Part shown: positions 9,356 to 19,300 of the stretch, piece by piece
How the letters are laid out: each line of letters opens with the position of its first letter
How positions within the stretch are numbered: the stretch's first letter is position 1
From: Acetobacterium woodii DSM 1030
Lineage (GTDB): Bacteria > Bacillota > Clostridia > Eubacteriales > Eubacteriaceae
Direction: 5' to 3'
Length of the DNA stretch: 64,000 nt
Assembly (NCBI RefSeq): GCF_000247605.1
Contig: NC_016894.1
Location: 3,523,732-3,587,731, forward strand
Position numbers and translations under genes: made by a program
Notes under the pieces: generated by a model
What the model saw: only the letters and a program-made list of their open reading frames with translations
The model's database searches: none
Told to the model about the DNA's origin: nothing

Positions 9356-10336
9356 CTATTTTGCGCCTCTTCCGATGGCCTTGTTCTGGATGTCAATATA
9401 GCCATCCAGTTGTTCCAAATTTTGTGCCAGCAACTCAAACACAACATATTCGGGTTCAATCAAATCAATAATATTTTTAACCAGCGGATGATCAAATGGC
9501 ACATGCCAATCAATTTTTTTAATATGTCCAACCGTTTTAAGGTATCGCTCAAATGGGTCTTCAGTCTTTAATAGTTCGGCATATTCAGCTCGATGATCCA
9601 TCTTTAAATAATCTCCCGGCAATGACAAATTGACATGAATTCCCCTGATCCATTCTTTAAAACTTCCCAGTTTTTCAATCATCTTAAGAATATATTCTGC
9701 CCCTTCCCGAGCCGTTTTCAGATTGGGGTTGGAGATCATCAAATGGCTTAAGTCCAGCATGATTCCTTTGTTTTTGTAGTTGATCCGGTCTAAAAAGCGT
9801 TGTGCTTTTTCCTTATCCAAAAGCGTTAATCCCGGCCACCATAAATTTTCAAACAGCAGCATCACATCACTATCATTATCAAATGCCTGATTAACCAGTT
9901 CCACAGTTGCATCTAACACATCATCATCGGTATAATCAAATGCTCTTGTAAAAGAGTGCTCAGTTGTCACATGGGAGACATGGTAAACCATATACTCCAC
10001 ACCAAATTCCTGAGCGCTCCGATATTCGTCGCGAAAGGCATCTATCAGAGTTTGCGGATGGATACCACCATAATATTGACGAACACCTTCAATTCCGCCA
10101 AACATCTCGCACACTTTTTGATGATCATTTTTATAGAACTCCAACCAGGTCGGAAAATATTTCAAGTGAAGACCTTTTAAAATATGTCGGGGCAGGGTAT
10201 CCAGATAATCTTCTTCATAACAAATCAATTCCACTCCATCCAGTTGATGTTTTTCTAAAAAGCGCTCAACATTTTTCCAATCTTTCTGAAATTTATCCAG
10301 ATCACCAGAATAATTAGAGATATTCATCAAATACAT
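9356..10336 (-). CDS. TIM-barrel protein, sugar-phosphate isomerase/epimerase-like
   Basis: This 326-residue soluble protein has an alternating beta/alpha pattern and acidic/histidine clusters typical of the xylose-isomerase-like TIM-barrel family (AP endonuclease 2 fold). Examples are VELICYEED, MVYHVSHV, LLFENLWW, GIMLDLSH and IRGIHVNLSL. The Glu, Asp and His residues at strand ends are candidate metal ligands. It lies 95 bases downstream of the 717-aa riboswitch-controlled gene with no terminator seen between, so it is probably in that transcript. The reaction and substrate cannot be read from the sequence. A corrinoid-related role (for example in nucleotide loop or sugar chemistry) would be pure inference from context. 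Confidence 0.7.
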   Translation of the reverse strand: MYLMNISNYSGDLDKFQKDWKNVERFLEKHQLDGVELICYEEDYLDTLPRHILKGLHLKYFPTWLEFYKNDHQKVCEMFGGIEGVRQYYGGIHPQTLIDAFRDEYRSAQEFGVEYMVYHVSHVTTEHSFTRAFDYTDDDVLDATVELVNQAFDNDSDVMLLFENLWWPGLTLLDKEKAQRFLDRINYKNKGIMLDLSHLMISNPNLKTAREGAEYILKMIEKLGSFKEWIRGIHVNLSLPGDYLKMDHRAEYAELLKTEDPFERYLKTVGHIKKIDWHVPFDHPLVKNIIDLIEPEYVVFELLAQNLEQLDGYIDIQNKAIGRGAK

Positions 10337-10431
10337 ATCCTTTTACCAACCCTTCATCGATAACCGCAACGTTTTAATACACTTTACCATTTACTTGTTA
10401 TCTAAATATTGTAGCCTAATTTATAATGAAA

Positions 10432-12585
10432 TCAGTTGTTGCTAATAAATGCCTGATCGTTAGTTCCGGCTTCAACCTCAGGAGGGGTTTCACCCTCTGG
10501 CACCACGACAATTTTAATGCCTTCCAGTCGGTTGCCAAAACCGGCGGTGCCAGCGCTGTCACCATCTTTGGCCCAGTTAAGCCAGCCAAAATTTTGCGCA
10601 TGAACCCGATAATAAACATCAAATTTGTCGGCATCCGCGCCGGTTAGTTCAATTTGAATCGCTTCCAGTCGTAACCCCTGTCCCTTGGTGCCACTCATCT
10701 CCCCATCAGCTTTCCAGTTTTTTTCCCAGCCGATATTTTCAATATGGGTTTTATAGTGAATACCCAGATCGCCCTCACTTTCCAGCTTAACCTCAATGCC
10801 TTCTAAGCGAAGCGAACGACCAGCGGTACCACTCATTTCCCCATTTGTTTTAAATTCTTTTTCCCAACCATCATTTTGAATATGGGTTCGATACAAACAA
10901 TCAACGGTCGGAAGCGTTGGTTCAACCGGATCAGTGGGATCTTCCGTCGCTTCAACTTTCGCCTTGACGGCATTGTATTGCGTCATATCGATACTGCTCA
11001 CTTGACTTGTTGTCAAATTAAGCGAACCAAGCATTGCATCCACTGCAGCTAATGCTTTCTGCGCAGACACCTTGTTAGCTGAAGTGATGGCTGACACCTC
11101 CGGCAATGCTAAAATAGCCGTATTAACCTTTACGGTCGAATTCGCCACGTCAGTACAATCAAACAATTGCTTTTCGTTACGGTATGATCGCACAATCGCC
11201 TCATAACCTCTGGCAATCTGACCTTCATCGGCAGAAAAAGATTTATTTATGTCCGTTAACATATCCAGCATGGTATAACCATTCTTAATGAAATCGGCTT
11301 GAAAAATATCAACATTTCCAGTGCCAAGCATCATCATGCTTTGAGCATTGGACCACGCATTATCGTATTCAATCCCACTGTAAAAAAGACCGGTATAACC
11401 TTGAATTCTGGCGAAGTAAGGAATAAACACGGTTTCCATTGCCTGTTTTACATCATAAAACTCATCGCCAGCCTTGGCGTTTGGATCATAAAATGGGGCA
11501 ATCGGTTGAAATTCCATGATATACATATCAATCAGCGGATCGCTATGCGAAACCGCCCCTGCCAAAGCATTAGCTGCCAACTCATGAATATAGGCATGGT
11601 CACGATCCGGCAAATAATTATAAGAATCAATCGCAAATTCGCTAACCTGTTTAACAAAATATCCATCCGATGGGTTTTTCCCATTGGTCAGCATTTCAAT
11701 CAGATTATAGCCGCCAACATTTCTGGCATCATAACCGATCGCAGTAATCGCCAAGGCATCCTTGGCTACTTCATTGGCATCAAATCCTTCATTTAGGGGC
11801 TTACCCTGAGGATCTTTTTTATTTGATTGCTGATATTTTTGGACATAGGCATCATAACATTCAGTATAAAAACCATTATGCGGTGTATAACCAGCCCGAG
11901 CGGATGTAAAGATTAGCCAGGAGCCATAAGCCTTGGCCGTTGTTCCAAATACCGCATCATGACCAGAAACACTTGCCGGCAAACGAGACGCTAAACTATC
12001 TTGAATCAGGTTTTCAGCGGCACTAATTAATGCTTCCTGTTTCGCACTACCGGGTACTGTCGTGTTACCATTGTAGCTAAACGATGGCATGTTGGCTTCA
12101 AAATCTTTACCGACTACTGGTGTTCGTTCTTCTTCATACCAATAGGTCAATTGATAATTACCAGCCAGCGCTTCGTCATATTCAATGATGTACTGATTCA
12201 GAAGTGACGGAATCGCCTCACCAAAATAATTAGCGTTTGCTTCCAGACCACTAAATTTAAGGGGATTCTGGATCTCACTTTCCGGATACATTGGTACCAG
12301 TTTGGCCCCACACTGATCGATAACCGCCTGGCTTTCTTTGCTTCCATCTGCAGCAACCAACTTGGTTGTGTAAGTGGCTTTAAGAAATTCATCGGCATTT
12401 TCATTAATTCCCTGTGCCGGAACAACTTTGTTGTCGATATTAAAAACTACTTTCACCGGAATATCGGTTTTGTTAGCAGCCGCTTTAACCGGTGTAATTC
12501 CAATTATTGTCATGGTCATCGCCATGATCAATAGGTAAGCCATTATTAGCCATGTTTTTTTTCCAATTTCTTTAACATTTTTCAT
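10432..12585 (-). CDS. Secreted alpha/alpha-toroid protein with three ChW repeats
   Basis: This 717-residue protein has a signal peptide (1-35, ending VKAAA). A beta-rich segment spans about 40-165. An alpha/alpha-toroid region spans about 182-478 (SWLIFTSARAGYTP, ALAITAIGYDARNVGGYNLI, NAWSNAQSMMMLGTGN). A short helical spacer follows, then three C-terminal ChW repeats (about 562-700). It resembles the alpha-domain half of transcobalamin without a recognisable DUF4430, so it is complementary to the 421-aa protein. A GGAGAAG ribosome site precedes the start. It is controlled by riboswitch copy 2 and probably co-transcribed with the TIM-barrel gene. The toroid fold call rests on repeat pattern; function as a corrinoid-binding surface protein is inferred. 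Confidence 0.8.
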   Translation of the reverse strand: MKNVKEIGKKTWLIMAYLLIMAMTMTIIGITPVKAAANKTDIPVKVVFNIDNKVVPAQGINENADEFLKATYTTKLVAADGSKESQAVIDQCGAKLVPMYPESEIQNPLKFSGLEANANYFGEAIPSLLNQYIIEYDEALAGNYQLTYWYEEERTPVVGKDFEANMPSFSYNGNTTVPGSAKQEALISAAENLIQDSLASRLPASVSGHDAVFGTTAKAYGSWLIFTSARAGYTPHNGFYTECYDAYVQKYQQSNKKDPQGKPLNEGFDANEVAKDALAITAIGYDARNVGGYNLIEMLTNGKNPSDGYFVKQVSEFAIDSYNYLPDRDHAYIHELAANALAGAVSHSDPLIDMYIMEFQPIAPFYDPNAKAGDEFYDVKQAMETVFIPYFARIQGYTGLFYSGIEYDNAWSNAQSMMMLGTGNVDIFQADFIKNGYTMLDMLTDINKSFSADEGQIARGYEAIVRSYRNEKQLFDCTDVANSTVKVNTAILALPEVSAITSANKVSAQKALAAVDAMLGSLNLTTSQVSSIDMTQYNAVKAKVEATEDPTDPVEPTLPTVDCLYRTHIQNDGWEKEFKTNGEMSGTAGRSLRLEGIEVKLESEGDLGIHYKTHIENIGWEKNWKADGEMSGTKGQGLRLEAIQIELTGADADKFDVYYRVHAQNFGWLNWAKDGDSAGTAGFGNRLEGIKIVVVPEGETPPEVEAGTNDQAFISNN

Positions 12586-12723
12586 TTTCTACTTCTCCTT
12601 TAAAATTAAATCTGTCCCTTTGTTTTCGTTCGTTTTTTTTGCTTTCGTCCTCCTTTTTTACGAACCAATACCAATCGTTCGTTTTTTCACTACAACAGAC
12701 TCAATCGCCTTAAAAAAAGCCAA

Positions 12724-12992
12724 CAAAAAAACTTCCATCAAAGTCAAAAGTGACTTATGATAGAAGTTCCAGAAGTTGCTGTAGAACTATTTGCTGCGTG
12801 TTGTCCTTAATTGCGAAGAACAATGGCTGTTTTTAAAGAATAGGTTCCCGACTTATGCTTTATAGCAATTACGGTAGCGCATCTGTTCGGGATTTTCACC
12901 CGGATTCCCCCAAAGCAATCAAAATAAAATACTATTTTTGCTAGACCTAATAGAATAATGTTATCGATTAACACTATTCCCGGCACTCTTTA
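12724..12992 (-). promoter_or_regulatory. Cobalamin-riboswitch-like leader with intrinsic terminator, copy 2
   Basis: The minus strand shows GGTGAAAATCCC, GCGCTACCGTAATTGC and TCGGGAACCTATTC in the same order and spacing as copy 1. A terminator hairpin (about 12724-12769, AACTTCTATCA...TGATGGAAGTT) with a T-tract ends it just before the 717-aa gene. The rest of the 12586-13305 gap holds the promoter and the terminator of the 2730-aa gene, and nothing else I can support. Confidence 0.8.
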
Positions 12993-13054
12993 CTACATTA
13001 TTCAATTAAACCCTACTGGTACTATAAAAGACAGCCCAGTAATTTATTAACCAA

Positions 13055-13083
13055 AGTTTATCATCTAAGCTATCAAATTGCAA
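13055..13083 (-). promoter_or_regulatory. Promoter of riboswitch leader 2
   Basis: The minus strand reads TTGCAA (13083-13078), 17 bases, then TAAACT (13060-13055). The layout is the same as for leader 1, with a weaker -10 box. Confidence 0.65.
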
Positions 13084-13224
13084 TAGTTTTTAGTTTATGA
13101 ATTTTCATTTTAAGCCCTTTTCCTTTAAATAACGATCGCCAACCACCTGGTTGTTAATCTTTCTGGTTACTAAACTAATTATCAATCAGCTGTTAAACGT
13201 TTTTTAATCAACTTCTTCAACACT

Positions 13225-13260
13225 AAAAAACAGCGGCACAAATGCTTTTCGGTGCCGCTG
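13225..13260 (-). terminator. Intrinsic terminator after the 2730-aa gene
   Basis: CAGCGGCAC and GTGCCGCTG form a 9-bp GC-rich stem around a 12-base loop. Six T follow on the minus strand. It lies about 45 bases beyond the stop at 13306. Confidence 0.85.
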
Positions 13261-13305
13261 CTTAATTATGTCCTTTCTTTATGTAAATTTTAAGGAGCTT
13301 TTGTC

Positions 13306-16300
13306 TTATCTCCTAATCAGAAAAGCGGTCTCAATGCTTCCGTCTTCAGGTGTTGGTGCAGCTTGACCCTTAGGTACAACCACAACACGGATCCCTTCCA
13401 GGCGATAACCAAAACCGGCGGTCCCAGCCTCTTTACCATTTTGGGCAAAACCCATCCAACCGATGTTCTGGGCATGAACCTGATAATAAACATCATAGTT
13501 TTTAGCATCAGCTCCGGTTAATTCAATCCGGATTGCTTCCAGCCTTAACGACCGGCCTTCAGTCCCGCTTGTATCGCCATCAGTTTTCCAATCATCTTCC
13601 CAGCCAATATTTTCAATATGCGTTTCGTAACGAATGCCCAGATCGACGTCGGCTTTATCGGTTCGTTTAATTTGTATCCCTTCTAATCGTAGCGATTTAC
13701 CCTCGGTTCCACTCATATCGCCGTTGTTTCTCCAGTCCTGCCAGCCGACGTTCTGAACGTGAGTACAGTAGCTAACATCAACTACCGGTATTTCGGTATC
13801 AGCAGATGTTTTTGTTCCAACTACGCCAAAATCTGAAAAGGCATTGACTTTAAAACTCAGTGATTTGCCATCTTCAGACAGGGTCGGGGTAATCCATTCG
13901 ACGGTGCCGTCAGTTTTCTTATGATAGATTTTGTAACTGTTATACCCCTGTTGACTACCACCTAACGGCAGCGTCAAAGTCACAAAACTGTCGGGATCGT
14001 TATTAAACTTGGCCAGATCGTCATCACTCATATCGGGCTTAATGGTATAAAGGGCGATAATTTTTGCATCCTTGATCCCTTCTTTTTTAGCTAATTTCAA
14101 CGCTTCCCCAGTCTTATCGGCATCAGCGCTTTCGTTCCCAACCTTAAGGGTTGTTCCTTTTGGCAATCCGATTGCTTCAATCCCTGTCTTTTCATCTTTT
14201 ACAATCGGGGTTTCTGCTTCCAGTTCAGCAATCCGTGCCTCTGCCAGAATTAGCGTATTGAGATTAGTCACTAATGCTTTCTGAGTTTCCGTCAATGCAT
14301 TATAAGCGATCCGAGCTGCGGTAACATCGGCTTTTTCTCCCAGCAGCAAGGCCGTTCCGCTGGGCAGTGCGGCAATTTTATCGGTAACCGCTTTAGCCGC
14401 AGCTTTGTTGGCTGCTTCAGTTGCTTCTTTTTCCAGTTCAGCAATTTTTGCTTCGGCAGCGGTCAAGGTGCTGAGATTCGTAACCAACGTTTTTTGTATC
14501 GCTGTTAATCCATCGTAGGCGGTGCGAGCGGCTGTTACGACGGCCTTGTCAGTTAAAGCCAACTTGCTAACAGCAGGCAAAGCGGCAATTTTATCCGTTA
14601 CGGTTTTTGCCGCAGTTTTATCCGTTCCTGATGAATCTGTAACTGCCTTGTTCAATGCTGTTGCGGCATCATTTGTCGCTTTTAAAGTTGCGGTCATATC
14701 TTGTGCGACTGTCATCGCGGTATCATAAGCGGTTTTAATGCCCGCATCACTCAAGTAGGTCGATTTATTAGCATTAACAGCAGCAATAGCTTTTAGCAAG
14801 CTATCTTTATTAGCGATGTTCACCAGTGTTTTGTTGGAGCCAAATTCTATTCCGGTTATATCACTGCCAGTTCCCCAATAAGTAAAGGCTAACCGCATCA
14901 CTTCACCATCTTTAAGGGTATAGGCGTTCATTCCCACATTGGGAGCTTTATTATTAACCAGATAATACCAACCGGAATATTTACTATAGTCAAATTCGCC
15001 TAATATATCGCCTCCATAACGGCTGCTATAAGCGTTAGCTACTGCACTGTTGGCGCCACCTATTTTTGAAACAATATAATCTGGAATGGTTGCTTTTCCC
15101 GTATCCGCCCCTTTAACAGCGCGAAGATAACCAACCTCGCCGATCAGATTTTCGGCTCCCAGCAGTTCTTCAATCGCCTGACGGGCGGTTTCGCCTTCTT
15201 TGATGGCCAGAGTCACCGGTTCCACATAAAAACCCTGGCCAATAGTGAAGCGTTCCACATCGATGGTAATACTACCCGTTGTCGGTTTAAGTTTTTCGAT
15301 GGCCGCTTCGGCTTTTGTTAAAATGTCGAGTGTATCGACTGTTACCATGAATTTTTGAGATTTTGTCAAACTGTTATAGGCACTTCGTGCTGCTTCCACA
15401 GCCGCTTTTTGATCAAAACTAGTAATCGTTCCAAGAGCATTTATCTGATTGGTGACACCTTGTGCTGCCACACGATCAATACCTTCAGATTTTTGAAGAT
15501 CGACAATTTTCGCTTCGCAGTCAGTCAGTTTTTTGTAATTGGTCACTGCTTTCTGATCATCTTTACTCAATGCGTTATAGGCACTACGGGCATCAACAAC
15601 TGCTTTCTGATTGTCCAGTGTGATGGCCGTAGTTTCAGGAAGAGCTGTAATCTGTGCGATGACGACTTTTGCCGCCTCACCGGGCTGACTGATCCCCACT
15701 GCTGTTTTAGCTGCCGTCAGTTTAGCAGTATTGGCAGTGTTGATAGTTGCCTTCTTGCTATCATTCAGTGCATCATAGAGATCCGCTGCCGACTCAACGA
15801 TAGCCTTATTGTCTGCAGTAATAGTTTCCGGCAATGCTGCGATAGCATTGTTCACCACTACCGTTGAATTAGTTACGTCACGCATATTGAAGAACTGGTT
15901 CTTTCCTTCCGCAGCGCGAATCAGGGCATTGATTCCCCGCGTAATCTGGGTTGGATCGTAGGAGTCGATATACGAATCGTAAGTTCCTTTTTCCAAATCA
16001 AAGGCAGTTAAAATCCCGTCTAATGGCGATTTTCCATTTTTAACAAAACGGGGATCAAAAGGACTGATGCCTGCCATTCCCAGCGAGAGATTGACCTGCG
16101 CGTTGGTCCAGTAATTAGCCAAATCAAAATCTTTTGATCCGGTATATTCTGAGCCGCCGAAACCACCCCAGAAGGTTCCTTTGTAACTCTGAGCATTTTC
16201 AAACATCTTCAGATAGTATTCAACGGCGACCTTGACATCGTACCATTCATCCCCCGGCTGGGCGTTGGGATTATAGTAGGCCATAATCGGTTGAATGCCC

Positions 16301-19300
16301 ATAACGGCCATATCCGATGCGGTATCGTTTTGAATCGCATTCCCCTGAACATCCGTTGTTTTTATTTGGGCCAGATCGTGGATATAGGCATTCACATCGT
16401 TATGCTCGCTGTCACTCGCAATCGTAAAATCCTGAGCTGTTATGGCAAAATTTTCATACTGACTGGCAAAGTATTTGCCATTAGTGGCCGTATCCTTACG
16501 GCTTAAGATATCGATGAGATCATAACCGCCAACACTGCGGGGATCATAACCAATCGACTCAATGAGTAGCGCATCCTTAGCAGTATCGCAGGCATCAAAA
16601 GTTTTACCTTCCACACCCGCTGTTTTCAGATCGGTGTATTTTTTACAGATTGTTTTAAAATATTCATCATAGAACCCATCCGGCACCGGATAGTTGTTTC
16701 TGGCAGCCGATATGATAATCCATGAGTCATAATTTTTAGTCGGCTCAGGATTTTCACCCAACCATTTTTTGATGATCAGATTACAAGCGGCCTTGGAATT
16801 GGCAATGATCTGTTTCTGCTGATCGGCGGTCGGATCAACGGCACTGTTTTCCAGAAATTGTCCTCTGGCAATGTTCCTCTGTCCACTGGTTAAAACTTCA
16901 GGGTCCAGTTCGTAATCCACTTCATTGTTGGCATCATAGGTCAGTTTGAGGGAGTTGAAAGTCACATATCCCCGGGCGTCATCGCCCATTGTCCCCACAT
17001 AAAAGGGATCGTCTTTGATAGAATAGTCCACTTTCAAATGATAGGGATTGGTTCCAATATCATTAACAATCTGAACCTCTTTAAGTTTTGTCATCCGACA
17101 GTTCTCAAAATCAGCGGTGTTGTTAAACGTACGCGGCTCCAGAACAAACTTCAGAGAGATCACCTGACGTTTATTCAGGGTATTTTTTTTACTAAAATCC
17201 AGTTTCGGATAACCGTCATTCGCGATTGAATCCACACTCCAGCTTTGGGTGAAATCCCAGCCGGCAGTTGTGTAGGTCGTTTCTTTCTTCATCATCCGGG
17301 TGACATTGGCAGTTCCTTTTGCGTCATTGAGTGATATACCCAGAATATTACTATCGTAAAAGCAATTGGTGATCGTTCCGCTACCAATGGGCTGTGACCC
17401 GCCACTAAGCGCTCCAGACCAGATTCCGGCATAATAGGAATCTTGAACGGTTCCGTTTTCACAAAAACCATAGTAATTTATCGCTTCTGTTGAGCTACTG
17501 GTTACAGCCGCACGGCTGTAGCAGTTTTTGATAGTCCCTTTAAGACTGATCATGTCTCCAACTGTCTTGGTTAAACTGGTATTCTGTTCGCCAACCAGCG
17601 ACCCAGCCGAATCCGCTCCGGTAAAAGCAATTGTTCCGGTGATCCCGCAACGGGTCACCTTACCACCATTGTAATCGGCAACAATCCCGGTTCCGTTGGT
17701 TCTATTCGAACTGTTAAACGCTTTGTAATCTATTCCAGTTGCTCCATCGTACGTCAGATTGACCTGAACAATGAAATTTCCCACGATTCCGTTTGATCCG
17801 ATAATACTGAAAAGTCCGGACTGGTCATCGGAATAATTTGAGAGCATATGACCTCGTCCATCGAAGGTACCATCGAAAATGTAGTACTGCGTCAACGGTG
17901 TCTGATAAGCTTTAAGCCCAGTCGCATCAATGTCTCCGGTCATGATCACAGTCTCGCCAGTGTAGGTGTAACCGTTTTGAAGATCGGATCGCAGCGCATT
18001 CAGATCCGCCACGGTGCTAACAACATACTGTCCGGCTTCATTCTTGTTCAGAGTCGGCGGTGTATTCACATTCACCTTGACCAGAGCATCAATAGCCGAT
18101 TTCAGGTCTGCGGTTTTTGCATCCACCGTGGTCTGATCCTGTTTGGTCAGTTTGCTGTTATCATAGCATGTCTGTGCGTCCGCTCTGGCCGTTGTCATCA
18201 CAGCATAGCTCTCCGGCGTATAATTGCTCTCGATCAGTGTCCCGGCCCGATCCAACTGAGCTTTCAAGGCCGTTTTATCCGCCGTCAACGCGCCATTGGC
18301 TAGCGTTGTTGTAATCGCACTGGCCAGGTTTGTTTTGGCCGTATCCACTTCCGTTTGGGTTGCATCCGTTTTGGCAAGAACCGCTTTGGCGGTACTCAAA
18401 CAGTCACTGTATATCTTCCAGGCCTCACTGGAATAATTTGCTTCAAGATAACCGGCAGCATCTGCATCGGTAACTACTTTCTGCAGAGCGCTTTTATCCA
18501 CACCCTGATTGACCTTGACCAATTCGGCAATGGCGTCGTTGATACCTTTCACTGCCGCGTTTATCACATCACTGGTGACCGTTTTATTATACTTATCCAG
18601 CGCTTGGGTCGAAACCGTCTCGGCCGCAGTTACCGCCGCTGTCAATGTAGCAAAACTATCGGTGGTATAATCGACCGCTTGATAAGCATCTGAATTTGTT
18701 AATGCGGTATTCAGATCTACCACTGAGACCAACGCATCGATTTTTTCTTGAATTCTTGCAGCGCTAGCATCCACACTCGTCTGGCTGGCTTCAGCATTAA
18801 TCATCAGCGAGTTTGCTGAATTAATCGCACTGGTCAGATACTTGAAGCTGTAGGCGGTATAATTGGATGAATTGTAAATGCCGGCTTTGTCAATCATCGC
18901 TTGCAGGCCGTTCTTATCAGGTATCACAATCGCATTTTTGATGGCCGTCTGTAGATTCTTACCAGCATTTTGGAGCGTAATCATCGATGCCTCTGCCGGA
19001 TTCACTGCTTTTGCCGCCGTCAACGCCGTCTGCATGGCGGCAATGCTGGCCGGTGTATAATAAGTGGTCTTCGCAGCTTCGGTCTCGCCGGTTGCAACAG
19101 TTTGATTAAACAGATCGATATCGGCCTGCGTAACCGCACTAAACACCTTCAGTTCCGGATAACTGCCTTCTACCAATTTCCAGGTGTAATTACCATCCCA
19201 GTTGGTAAAGGTCGCTATTTGTTTCAGCTCGCTGTCCGTTTTGCCGGTTCCCTTGCTGTTATCAGAGAGAGTTCCCGCAATTCCCGAGGTATTGTAAAAA

